NCBI GenBank assembly: GCA_964555565.1
Contig: CAZKTF010000245.1
Coordinates: 1 to 5,412, forward strand
Origin: CAZKTF01 sp964555565
GTDB lineage: Bacteria > Planctomycetota > JAJSAM01 > JAKLKS01
DNA: 5,412 nucleotides
Direction: 5' to 3'
The position numbers and the translations under genes were made by a program. The notes below the pieces were generated by a model. That model was not told the DNA's origin. It did no database searches and saw only the letters and a program-made list of their open reading frames with translations. Positions 1 to 5,412 of this stretch are shown in pieces (within the stretch, counting starts at the first letter, position 1; every line of letters starts with the position of its first letter).

Positions 1-507
1 GAAGGCCGCGAGCGCGCGGGACCCGGCCCGCGCGGGCACGGCCGCGAGGAGCGAACGGAGGACCTCCCTCTCGTCGGGGACGACGCGCACCACCCACGGG
101 AGCGGGAGCCGCGTCAGGGCCGCGGCCCCGGAGAGGGCGAGGACCGGGACGCGCCCCCGCGCCGCGACCTGGGCCGCCAGGTGCCCGGCGGCCCGGTCGG
201 GCGGGGCCACGATCCCGGCCACGCCGTCCTCGAAGAGGAGGGCCGCCGCCTCGGCGGCCTCGGACCCCCAGGGACCGGTCATGCCGCGCTCGAAGACCCG
301 GACCCCGCCCTCGGCCTCCGCGCCGAGCGCCGCGCCGCGGGAGAGGCTCCGCCGGAGCGCGGGGCCCCCGGAGAGGAGGAGCCCCACCCGCACCTCCGGC
401 TGCCCCCCTGCGCGCGCGGAGGCCCCGGCCCCCGCCCCGAGCGCGGCGAGGAGGAGGGCCGCGCCGAGGCCCCCGGGCCTAATACGAACTGAATACGAAC
501 TTGCCAT
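1..507 (-). CDS. Second ABC-type substrate-binding protein, N-terminal part (runs off window)
   Basis: The first 169 residues of an exported type I periplasmic binding protein are present; the C-terminus lies beyond position 1. The start is the ATG at 507-505, inside the last codons of the upstream binding-protein gene (29-base overlap). It is the only sensible start, since the next in-frame valine (GTG) codons fall after the signal peptide. Residues 1-33 form a Sec signal peptide: Arg at 8 and 10, a hydrophobic stretch LGAALLLAALGAGAGA, and an A-R-A cleavage site before GGQPE. The mature domain opens with a beta strand VRVGLLLSGG (39-48). It then follows the same order as its upstream neighbour: EDGVAGIVAPPDRAAGH (93-109), RVPVLALSG (119-127) and LPWVVRVVPDERE (136-148), matching IPWLLRVCPDDRQE there. 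The two are therefore probably diverged tandem duplicates. The Ser/Thr residues of the first ligand loop are missing, so the ligand, if any, likely differs. No permease is visible. The fold assignment is fairly sure; the substrate is unknown. Confidence 0.85.
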   Translation of the reverse strand, partial: MASSYSVRIRPGGLGAALLLAALGAGAGASARAGGQPEVRVGLLLSGGPALRRSLSRGAALGAEAEGGVRVFERGMTGPWGSEAAEAAALLFEDGVAGIVAPPDRAAGHLAAQVAARGRVPVLALSGAAALTRLPLPWVVRVVPDEREVLRSLLAAVPARAGSRALAAF

Positions 508-1792
508 CTTTCACCGTGGCCGGAAGCACCCGGCCGAGCTGGTTGCCGGTGGGGTCGAAGCGCATCGTCCCCGTCACCCCCTCCCACCGATCGAGGGCGA
601 GGAGCGCGTCGCGGATCCGGGCCCGGTTGAGGCCGGCCCCCTCGATCGCCTCGAGGAGGATGCGGGCCCCGTCGTAGGAGTAGGCCGCGAAGTGGTCGGG
701 GTCCCGCCCGAAGCGCTTCCGGAAGCGCGCCTGGAACCCGCGCCAGGGGGGGTCCTCCCGGTCCGGGTCGAAGGGGACGGCGGCGACCACCCCCTCGGCG
801 GCCCTCCCCGCCTCGCGGAGGAACTCCGGCAGGAGCATCCGGTCGGGGCCGAAGACCGGGAGGTCCACGCCCAGTTCGCGGAGGCGCTTCACGAGCCGGC
901 CCATGTCCCCGGCCTGGCCCCAGGTGACGAGGGCGTCGGCGCGGGCCTCGCGGATCTTCGCCACGGCCCCCTCGATGCCGGTCCCGCCCGCGGGGTAGCG
1001 GAGGTCGGCCACGACGGGGAACCCGAGGCGGCGGGCCGAGTCCAGGAACTCCGCCACGCCCGCGCGGCCGTAGCGCTCGTTGCCCCGGAGGATGGCCACG
1101 CGGCGCAGCCCCCGCTCCTGGAAGACCTGCCGCGCGAGGAGGTAGCACTCCTGCCGGTCGTCCGGGCAGACGCGCAGGAGCCACGGGATCATCGTCTCCG
1201 TGAGCGTGGGGTCGGTGCAGGCGGTGGCGACGACCGGGATCTCGATCTTCAGCGCGACGCGGATGGCGACGTGGGTGCTCGCCCCGTCCACGGACCCCAG
1301 GACCGCCCAGACCCCGTCGTCGCAGGCGAGTCGGGCGACCTCGCTCGAGGAGGATCCCCAGAGCGGGAGGTCGTTGCGGGCGACCAGCTCGTAGGGGAGG
1401 CCGCGCCAGCCGCCCCGCGCGTTCGCCTCCTCGATGGCGAGCAGGGCGCCGTCGCGCGCGCTCGTCCCGATGGGCGCCTCCGGGGAGCCGTAGAGCGGGG
1501 CCAGCATCCCGATCCTCACGGACCGCAGGCCCTCGGGCGGCGGCTCCTCCCTCCCGGGGCCGCGGTAGGCGGGCCTCTCCGTGAAGAACCTGTGGTAGGG
1601 CTCCCCCTTGCCCCGGTAGGGGGCCATCTCCTCGGGGACGTCCCCGTAGCGCGCCGGCGGCGCCGGCGGTTGGGCGGCCTTCCCGTCGTCCCCGCCCGCC
1701 ACCGGGGGCGCGCCGGCGAGGAGCCACGCCGCCAGCGCCGCCAGGGCGATGGCGACCCACGCCGCCCACGTCCACGTCCTTCCCCCGCGCAT
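479..1792 (-). CDS. Exported ABC-type substrate-binding protein, branched-chain amino acid/amide type (Peripla_BP_6-like)
   Basis: This 437-residue protein probably binds a small amino-acid-like or amide-like solute in the periplasm. Residues 7-28 are a Trp-rich hydrophobic segment that could be a cleaved signal peptide or an uncleaved anchor. Residues 29-90 are a Pro-rich linker plus an unusual pre-domain (PYRGKGEPYHRFFTERPAYR, from 58). The binding-protein core starts at VRIGMLAPL (92-100). It then shows ARDGALLAIEEANARGG (112-128), the ligand loop LGSVDGASTH (165-174), KIEIPVVATACTDPTLTE (182-199), RVAILRGNERYGRAGV (231-246), AYSYDGARILLEAI (370-383) and TGTMRFDPTGN (408-418), all in LivJ-family order. 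It carries four cysteines (157, 192, 209, 216). The ATG at 1792 follows an AAGGAG site with a 7-base spacer and sits 4 bases after the Rid gene stop. No permease or ATPase gene adjoins it, so transport is not demonstrated and a sensory role is possible. The fold is confident; the ligand is unknown. Confidence 0.93.
   Translation of the reverse strand: MRGGRTWTWAAWVAIALAALAAWLLAGAPPVAGGDDGKAAQPPAPPARYGDVPEEMAPYRGKGEPYHRFFTERPAYRGPGREEPPPEGLRSVRIGMLAPLYGSPEAPIGTSARDGALLAIEEANARGGWRGLPYELVARNDLPLWGSSSSEVARLACDDGVWAVLGSVDGASTHVAIRVALKIEIPVVATACTDPTLTETMIPWLLRVCPDDRQECYLLARQVFQERGLRRVAILRGNERYGRAGVAEFLDSARRLGFPVVADLRYPAGGTGIEGAVAKIREARADALVTWGQAGDMGRLVKRLRELGVDLPVFGPDRMLLPEFLREAGRAAEGVVAAVPFDPDREDPPWRGFQARFRKRFGRDPDHFAAYSYDGARILLEAIEGAGLNRARIRDALLALDRWEGVTGTMRFDPTGNQLGRVLPATVKDGKFVFSSY
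481..502. repeat. 11-bp-period tandem repeat at the junction of the two binding-protein genes
   Basis: The ten bases AATACGAACT occur at 481-490 and again at 492-501 on the plus strand, a period of 11. The patch is conspicuously AT-rich against a very GC-rich background. It encodes the last residues (FVFSSY) and stop of the upstream gene and residues 2-9 (ASSYSVRI) of the downstream gene in another frame. Because 11 is not a multiple of three, losing one unit would change both reading frames. Confidence 0.85.
511..515 (-). promoter_or_regulatory. Weak ribosome binding site for the second substrate-binding protein
   Basis: GGTGA lies three bases upstream of the ATG at 507, inside the coding sequence of the upstream gene. 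Both the match and the short spacing are weak. Efficient expression probably depends on ribosomes arriving from the upstream gene, consistent with the 29-base overlap. Confidence 0.4.
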
Positions 1793-1796
1793 CGTC

Positions 1797-2405
1797 CTAC
1801 TCCTTTTCCCGCGGGAGGATCGCCATGGCCTCGATCTCCACGAGGAGGTCGGAACGGCAGAGGCGCGCCTGGATCCCGGTGCTCGCCGGGAGAGGGCCGA
1901 GCCCCGCGGCGCGGAGGAACCGCGTCCGGATCTCGTTGAAGTCGGCGTAGTCCCGCTCGATGTCGCGGAGGTAGCAGGTCGTGCGCACGACGTCGTGCCA
2001 GGAGGCCCCCTCGGACTCCAGGAGCCGGGTCAGGTTGCGGTAGGTCCGCCAGCACTGGGCCCGGAAGTCGCCCGGGTGGACCGTGCGGCCGACCTCGTCC
2101 ACGGAGGCGGTGCCCGAGAGGAGGAGGAGCGTCGCCCCGCCCTCGACGTCCACGCGCAGCCCGCGGGAGAATGCGGAGGCGTAGTCCGTGGCCTCGTTCA
2201 GGACGTCGGGGGCGCACACGGCCCGCCGTCGCACCACCGGGCGCCCCACGGGGTGGCGCGGCAGCCGCGCATCGTCCTGCAGGGCCCCCGGGCCGACCCC
2301 GAGCGCCCGCATCTCCTCCGCCTCGCCCGCCGACGGCTCCCGCCGCGGCGGCGGGGCCGCCCGGAACGCCCCCCGCGCCGCCGCCCGATCCTTCAGCCTC
2401 GTCAT
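1797..2405 (-). CDS. Rid (YjgF/YER057c/UK114) family protein, long form lacking the catalytic Arg
   Basis: This 202-residue protein is longer than the roughly 130 residues usual for RidA. The first ~68 residues are an Arg/Pro-rich extension with no signal peptide, so the protein should be cytoplasmic. The Rid core follows: YASAFSRGLRV (75-85), TLLLLSGTASVDEVG (92-106), HPGDFRAQCWRTYRNLTRLL (110-129), ASWHDVVRTTCYLRDIERDY (134-153), FNEIRTRFL (156-164) and the C-terminal signature LPASTGIQARLCRSDLLVEI (172-191). RidA enzymes hydrolyse reactive enamine/imine intermediates using an arginine in the P-A-R context of that signature. Here that position is Ser175 (codon 1883-1881), so classical imine deaminase activity is doubtful, while the closing V-E-I-E-A is kept. 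Distant resemblance to the Rid-like half of chorismatase-type proteins is another possibility. The start is fixed by an ATGA overlap with the upstream propeller gene and a GGGAGGGA site; a shorter form from Met32 cannot be excluded. Family confident, function unknown. Confidence 0.9.
   Translation of the reverse strand: MTRLKDRAAARGAFRAAPPPRREPSAGEAEEMRALGVGPGALQDDARLPRHPVGRPVVRRRAVCAPDVLNEATDYASAFSRGLRVDVEGGATLLLLSGTASVDEVGRTVHPGDFRAQCWRTYRNLTRLLESEGASWHDVVRTTCYLRDIERDYADFNEIRTRFLRAAGLGPLPASTGIQARLCRSDLLVEIEAMAILPREKE
1800..1805 (-). promoter_or_regulatory. Ribosome binding site of the first substrate-binding protein
   Basis: AAGGAG lies seven bases upstream of the ATG at 1792 and overlaps the last two sense codons of the Rid-family gene. 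It is the best Shine-Dalgarno match in the window and fixes the start chosen here. Confidence 0.8.
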
Positions 2406-3643
2406 CGGTCCCTCCCGGGCGCCAGGCGCCCCCGCTCCCGCGCGTCCGGGACGACGGGGGTCCCCGCCGTCCCCACCCCGTGGGCGAGCCCCTCCGCCGT
2501 GGCCACCCACACCTCGCGCCCCACCGCGTCCGAGGCGAACAGGTACTCCGTCGGCAGCGCGGTCTCCGTGACGAGTTCCTGCGGCTCCCGTCCCGGGCGC
2601 ACGAGGCGCACCCGGCCCCGGCCGTCCTCCCGGCGCCCGTAGGAGGCGAAGCAGTCCCCGTCGGTGACGCACAGCCCGCGGTCCGTCGCCAGGAAGGCCC
2701 AGCGGCCCCGCGCGCCGACGGCGTTGATGAAGTCGCTCGGCAGGCCGCCCTCCTTCGCGAGGAAGCTCCGCCAGCGGCCGCCGGCCATCCGCGAAAGGCC
2801 GAAGTAGGTGGCCTGCCAGACGACCCCTTCGGAGCAGGCGATCGAGGAGGTCACGTCGTGGATGGGCCCGTCGTCGGGGAGGAGGTCCAGCTCGGACTCC
2901 CCGTCCGGGTCCCGGTACTCCTTCCAGGTCCCCGCGACCGGGTCGTGCTCGCAGACGCCGCCCGCCCACACCCCCACGAAGACCCGCCCGCGGTCGGAGG
3001 CGACCCCGTAGGTCCAGGGCTCGTGGAAGATCGCGTTGGTGTGGTCGAAGCAGCCCCACTCCCCGGTGTTCACGTCGTAGCGGCCGAGGCCCGAGGCCGT
3101 GGCGACCCAGACCCGGTCCCCCTCGCAGGAGACCGACCAGACCACGTCGTTCATGAGGCCGCTCGTCTTCGCGCGGAAGGACGTGATCGCCCCGCCGCTG
3201 AGGCGCGAGAGGCCCCCGAAGGTCCCGATCCAGAGGTCCCCCGTGCGCGGGTGGCGGGCCAGCGAGGTGACGACGCGGTGCGCGAGGCCGTCCTCCGTCC
3301 CGAGGACCCTCGTCACGCGGCCCCCCTCCACGCGCGCGAGCCCCGCCTCGGTCCCGGCCCAGGCCCCGCCCCCGTCCGCGAGGACGGCGAGGACCTTCCC
3401 GGAGGGCATCCCCTCGCGCGTCCCGACGGTCTCCCAGCGGTCGTAGACCACGCCGGCCGCGGGCGGCGGCTCCGGGGCGGACTCCGGGGAAGCGACCGGC
3501 GCCCCGCGGTCGAGGGGCGGGGGCGCGGGGGGCGAGGGCGCAGGGGACGCGGCCTCCCCGCACGCCGCGAGCGCCGCGGCGAGGAGGAGCGTCCCCGCGG
3601 GGGAGCGGAGGCGACGCGGGCCGGGGGCCGGGGGCGGTCTCAT
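2402..3643 (-). CDS. Seven-bladed Reg_prop-type beta-propeller lipoprotein
   Basis: This 413-residue protein is predicted to be a lipid-anchored extracytoplasmic beta-propeller. The signal peptide ends in a lipobox, L-A-A-C, giving Cys28 as the lipidated residue; residues 29-65 are an Ala/Pro/Ser tether. Seven copies of the W-x-G/A-T-x-x-G-L-x-R motif of two-component-regulator propellers follow: AWAGTEAGLARV (94), LWIGTFGGLSRL (137), VWVATASGLGRY (178), VFVGVWAGGVCEH (221, degenerate), VWQATYFGLSRM (275), AFLATDRGLCVT (316) and VWVATAEGLAHG (378). In known families this domain is the periplasmic sensor of hybrid histidine kinases. Here it ends with the propeller and has no membrane helix or kinase, so it more likely binds a partner or ligand, perhaps a product of the neighbouring genes. 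Six further cysteines (173, 198, 231, 270, 325, 331) could form disulfides. The ATG at 3643 shares one base with the stop of the cytochrome gene (TGATG) and follows GAGGA. Fold confident, role inferred. Confidence 0.9.
   Translation of the reverse strand: MRPPPAPGPRRLRSPAGTLLLAAALAACGEAASPAPSPPAPPPLDRGAPVASPESAPEPPPAAGVVYDRWETVGTREGMPSGKVLAVLADGGGAWAGTEAGLARVEGGRVTRVLGTEDGLAHRVVTSLARHPRTGDLWIGTFGGLSRLSGGAITSFRAKTSGLMNDVVWSVSCEGDRVWVATASGLGRYDVNTGEWGCFDHTNAIFHEPWTYGVASDRGRVFVGVWAGGVCEHDPVAGTWKEYRDPDGESELDLLPDDGPIHDVTSSIACSEGVVWQATYFGLSRMAGGRWRSFLAKEGGLPSDFINAVGARGRWAFLATDRGLCVTDGDCFASYGRREDGRGRVRLVRPGREPQELVTETALPTEYLFASDAVGREVWVATAEGLAHGVGTAGTPVVPDARERGRLAPGRDR
2409..2416 (-). promoter_or_regulatory. 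Ribosome binding site of the Rid-family gene
   Basis: GGGAGGGA lies just upstream of the ATG at 2405, with GGAGG five bases from it, inside the end of the propeller gene. With the ATGA stop/start overlap it supports coupled translation and the long N-terminal form of the Rid protein. Confidence 0.7.
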
Positions 3644-5412
3644 CAGAGTGTCCTCAGGAACTCCACCAGGTCGTTGAGCTGCTGCTTCGTCCAGTCCCCG
3701 GAGACCCCGTGACGGTCCTCCGGGTTGTGTTCCGTCCAGATCGATTCGAGCGTGGGCGCCCGGCCGTCGTGGAGGTAGGGCGCCGTGGACCCCACGCCCG
3801 GGAGGTGCGGGACGTCGAAGGCCGCGGAGGAGTCCGCGGGCCCGCGGGTCCCCACGTTGGCCGCGAGGCGGCTCGTGTAGGAGGGGGGCGGGTGGCAGCC
3901 GGCGCAGCGGTCCCCGGGGGGGATCTCGCGGCCGTCGCGGGTGCGCGCGCGGAGGAAGACCTCCCGCCCGCGCGCGGCGGCCGGGGAGGGCGGCGCGCGG
4001 GGCCGCGCCGGGGCCGGCGGGGGGAGCGACTCGAGGAAGGCCACGAGGTCCTCGAGGTCCTGCGGCGGGAAGGGGTCGGCGCGCGTGAGCACCTTCGCGA
4101 ACCGCGGCCCGCACTGCTCCCCGAGGGTGCGGTTGCGCCCGCTCCACTTGAAGGGGGCGGTGCCGCGGAGCCCGAGGAGGCTCCGGTTGTCCAGGGGGTT
4201 CCCCCCGGGGCCGTCCGCGTCGAAGTCGTACACGAGGCCGTCCTGGTGGCCGTCCGGGTGGCAGGAGCGGCAGGAGAACTGCCCCTGGAAGGTGACCGAC
4301 GCGCCGTGGAAGACCCGCTCGCCCCGGCGCGCCGCGCCGGGCGTCGCGTCCCGGCCCGGGAGGGGGATCCGCGAGAGGACGCGCCGATCCGTGAGCCCCA
4401 CCACCGCGATCGCCCCCCCGAGCCGCTCGGCCACGAGGAGCCTCTTCCCGTCCGGCGTGGCGAGGGCGGCCTGCGGGTGGGCCCCCACGGGCACACGGGC
4501 GAGGACGTAGTCCGCGGCGAGGTCGAGCCGCTCGGCCGGCTCCGCCTCGCCGGGCCCGGCGGGCCCGCGCGGGGCGGCGAGGAGCGCCCCCAGGTCGAGG
4601 ATCGACACCGCGTCCGCGCCGCCCGAGACGACGGCCGCGGTGCGGCCCCCGGGCGCCACCGCCGCCCCCGCCGGGTCGGGGAAGTACCGGTCCAGGTCGT
4701 CGAGCGGGAGGAGCGCCGCGGGCCCCGACCCGTCGGCCGGGACCAGCGCGAGGGTCGTGGACATCACCCAGCCCCGATCGACCTGCGCGATCGGGACGAG
4801 GTTGCGGACGCGGACCGCGGGGACGAGGGAGAACCGCCCGTCGGGCGTGAAGGCGACCCCCTCGGCGAGGTGCATCGAGGGGAGCGGGACGCGGGCCACG
4901 ACCCGGCGGGCCCGGAGATCCACCACCGTCACCTCGGAGACCGGGAGCTCGCGCGGGCCGTGGATCGAGGAGAGCCGGTTGGCCACGTGGGCGAAGGCAC
5001 CGTCGGGGGAGATCGCCACGGCGTAGGGCTCCCGTCCCGCGGCCAGCCGGCGGTCGAGCCGGAGCGAGACCGCGTCCACGAGCGCCACGTCGTCCGACGC
5101 GGCGTCGGCCACGACGAGGAGCGCGCCCGCGGGGTCGAGCGCCAGGCCGCAGGGCCCCCGTCCCACCTCGACCTCGCCGCGGACCCGGAGGGCGGCCGCG
5201 TCCACGGCGGCCACGCGCCCCGTGCCGCGGAGGGAGACGAAGACCGTGGCCCCGTCGGGGCTCGCCGCGACGCCGTGGGGAAAGGCCCCCGCGCCGAGCG
5301 GCACCTCGCCGCGCACCCGCCCGAGGGCGAGGTCCACGGCCGCCAGCGCGTCCGTCCCCGAGCAGGCGACCCAGAGGGTCCGCCCGTCGGGGGAGAGGGC
5401 CAGGCCCGCCGG
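3643..5412 (-). CDS. YVTN beta-propeller fused to di-heme cytochrome c/peroxidase-like module (N-terminus outside window)
   Basis: The last 589 residues are present, and the frame is open to the window edge. It begins in mid-propeller (GLALSPDGRTLWVACSGTD), so a signal peptide and possibly one or more blades are missing; the GTG at 5337 is internal, not the start. About seven YVTN-type blades span residues 1-352, each with a variant of xSPDGxxxxVA followed by xxVxVVD. The C-terminal part is a two-domain cytochrome c: C-R-S-C-H (381-385) and C-A-G-C-H (503-507), 122 residues apart. Conserved surroundings are GTAPFKWSGRNRTLGEQCG (417-435), DLEDLVAFLESL (452-463), FDVPHLPGVGSTAPYLHDGR (532-551) and DRHG near the end. 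This order matches the MauG/bacterial cytochrome c peroxidase superfamily, which handles peroxide or oxidises periplasmic substrates. No Met occurs after the first heme, so His/Met ligation is excluded. It is the most upstream gene seen in the operon. Architecture confident, substrate unknown. Confidence 0.93.
   Translation of the reverse strand, partial: PAGLALSPDGRTLWVACSGTDALAAVDLALGRVRGEVPLGAGAFPHGVAASPDGATVFVSLRGTGRVAAVDAAALRVRGEVEVGRGPCGLALDPAGALLVVADAASDDVALVDAVSLRLDRRLAAGREPYAVAISPDGAFAHVANRLSSIHGPRELPVSEVTVVDLRARRVVARVPLPSMHLAEGVAFTPDGRFSLVPAVRVRNLVPIAQVDRGWVMSTTLALVPADGSGPAALLPLDDLDRYFPDPAGAAVAPGGRTAAVVSGGADAVSILDLGALLAAPRGPAGPGEAEPAERLDLAADYVLARVPVGAHPQAALATPDGKRLLVAERLGGAIAVVGLTDRRVLSRIPLPGRDATPGAARRGERVFHGASVTFQGQFSCRSCHPDGHQDGLVYDFDADGPGGNPLDNRSLLGLRGTAPFKWSGRNRTLGEQCGPRFAKVLTRADPFPPQDLEDLVAFLESLPPPAPARPRAPPSPAAARGREVFLRARTRDGREIPPGDRCAGCHPPPSYTSRLAANVGTRGPADSSAAFDVPHLPGVGSTAPYLHDGRAPTLESIWTEHNPEDRHGVSGDWTKQQLNDLVEFLRTL
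3651..3655 (-). promoter_or_regulatory. Ribosome binding site of the propeller lipoprotein
   Basis: GAGGA lies seven bases upstream of the ATG at 3643, within the last codons of the cytochrome gene. It fixes the start that gives a clean lipoprotein signal peptide; the same frame is open further upstream but out of register with the real upstream gene. Confidence 0.7.
3892..3906 (-). other. Heme c attachment site 2 (CAGCH)
   Basis: The codons spell C-A-G-C-H, preceded by IPPGDR and followed by PPPSYTS. It is the second heme c site of the cytochrome module; downstream His536, His548, His562 and His568 are the candidate distal or active-site histidines in this half. Confidence 0.92.
4258..4272 (-). 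other. Heme c attachment site 1 (CRSCH)
   Basis: The codons spell C-R-S-C-H, preceded by FQGQFS and followed by PDGHQDG. The two cysteines would form thioether bonds to heme c and the histidine would be its proximal ligand. His389, four residues after the proximal histidine (His385), is close by. Confidence 0.92.

Noticed and set aside
1651..1675. Short GCCGGCGGC-type repeats in the binding-protein linker region
   Set aside because: They simply encode the Ala/Pro linker and are typical of this base composition; no array structure is present.
279..1775. Minus-strand 498-codon frame spanning both binding-protein genes
   Set aside because: It is out of register with both real genes and gives Arg/Pro/Gly-rich sequence. 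It is relevant only as the frame that a one-unit loss of the 11-bp repeat would enter.
281..1939. Plus-strand open frame of 552 codons opposite the binding-protein genes
   Set aside because: Its product is low-complexity Arg/Pro/Gly/Glu-rich sequence with no recognisable domain. Long antisense frames are expected in DNA this GC-rich, and the minus-strand frames carry clear families.
2406..3563. Upstream extension of the Rid reading frame to a 588-codon protein
   Set aside because: The extra residues are an out-of-frame reading of the propeller gene. The ATGA junction and GGGAGGGA site place the real start at 2405.
3605..3616. Twin-arginine (Tat) signal in the lipoprotein leader
   Set aside because: An RR pair (residues 10-11) is present, but the sequence PRRLRSP does not fit the S/T-R-R-x-F-L-K pattern. 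An ordinary Sec lipoprotein signal explains it.
3599..3637. Cluster of G-runs on the plus strand near the propeller start, possible G-quadruplex
   Set aside because: The runs come from Pro/Arg/Gly codons of the signal peptide in a very GC-rich genome, and the transcript carries the C-rich strand, so no regulatory meaning can be claimed.
2171..3712. Plus-strand open frame of 513 codons opposite the propeller lipoprotein
   Set aside because: Its composition is Pro/Arg/Ala-rich without domains, and the opposite strand encodes seven clean propeller motifs.
3644..4147. Upstream extension of the propeller lipoprotein frame to 581 codons
   Set aside because: The extension is an out-of-frame reading of the cytochrome gene and would bury the lipoprotein signal peptide.
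5335..5337. GTG codon as start of the cytochrome gene
   Set aside because: The same frame upstream encodes another propeller blade (LALSPDGRTLWVA) and is open to the window edge, so the GTG is internal.

Overview
The window is very GC-rich (well over 70% by eye, with nearly every codon ending in G or C). It is completely filled by five tightly packed genes, all on the minus strand, so the biological reading order runs from position 5412 down to 1. The gene types are an exported YVTN/di-heme cytochrome, a free-standing 'Reg_prop' propeller lipoprotein, a long RidA-like protein and two branched-chain-type substrate-binding proteins. Lipoprotein and Sec-type signals point to a bacterium with a periplasm. 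This mix is familiar to me from high-GC Planctomycetota, Myxococcota, Acidobacteriota and related metagenomic lineages, but nothing here fixes the phylum.

Layout in transcription order: (1) >5412-3643, the 3' part of a YVTN beta-propeller fused to a two-heme cytochrome c/peroxidase-like module; its N-terminus lies outside the window. (2) 3643-2402, a 413-aa lipoprotein with seven Reg_prop-like blades. (3) 2405-1797, a 202-aa Rid (YjgF/YER057c/UK114) family protein lacking the usual catalytic arginine. (4) 1792-479, a 437-aa exported substrate-binding protein of the leucine/amide-binding type. (5) 507-<1, the first 169 residues of a second, divergent substrate-binding protein with its own signal peptide, running off the window.

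The junctions are TGATG (1-base overlap), ATGA (4-base overlap), a 4-base gap and a 29-base overlap. There is no intergenic space for an internal promoter or terminator, so the five genes almost certainly form one translationally coupled operon whose promoter lies beyond 5412 and whose end lies beyond 1. No permease or ATPase gene is present. Four of the five products are predicted to act outside the cytoplasm, which suggests a periplasmic redox and/or ligand-sensing unit rather than a conventional ABC importer; that is inference.

Points to re-examine: an 11-bp-period tandem repeat that sets both the stop of the first substrate-binding protein and the open frame of the second; a cytochrome half with no methionine at all; the Arg-to-Ser change in the Rid protein; and loss of the usual Ser/Thr ligand-loop residues in the second substrate-binding protein. 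No tRNA, rRNA, CRISPR array, insertion sequence or terminator was seen.
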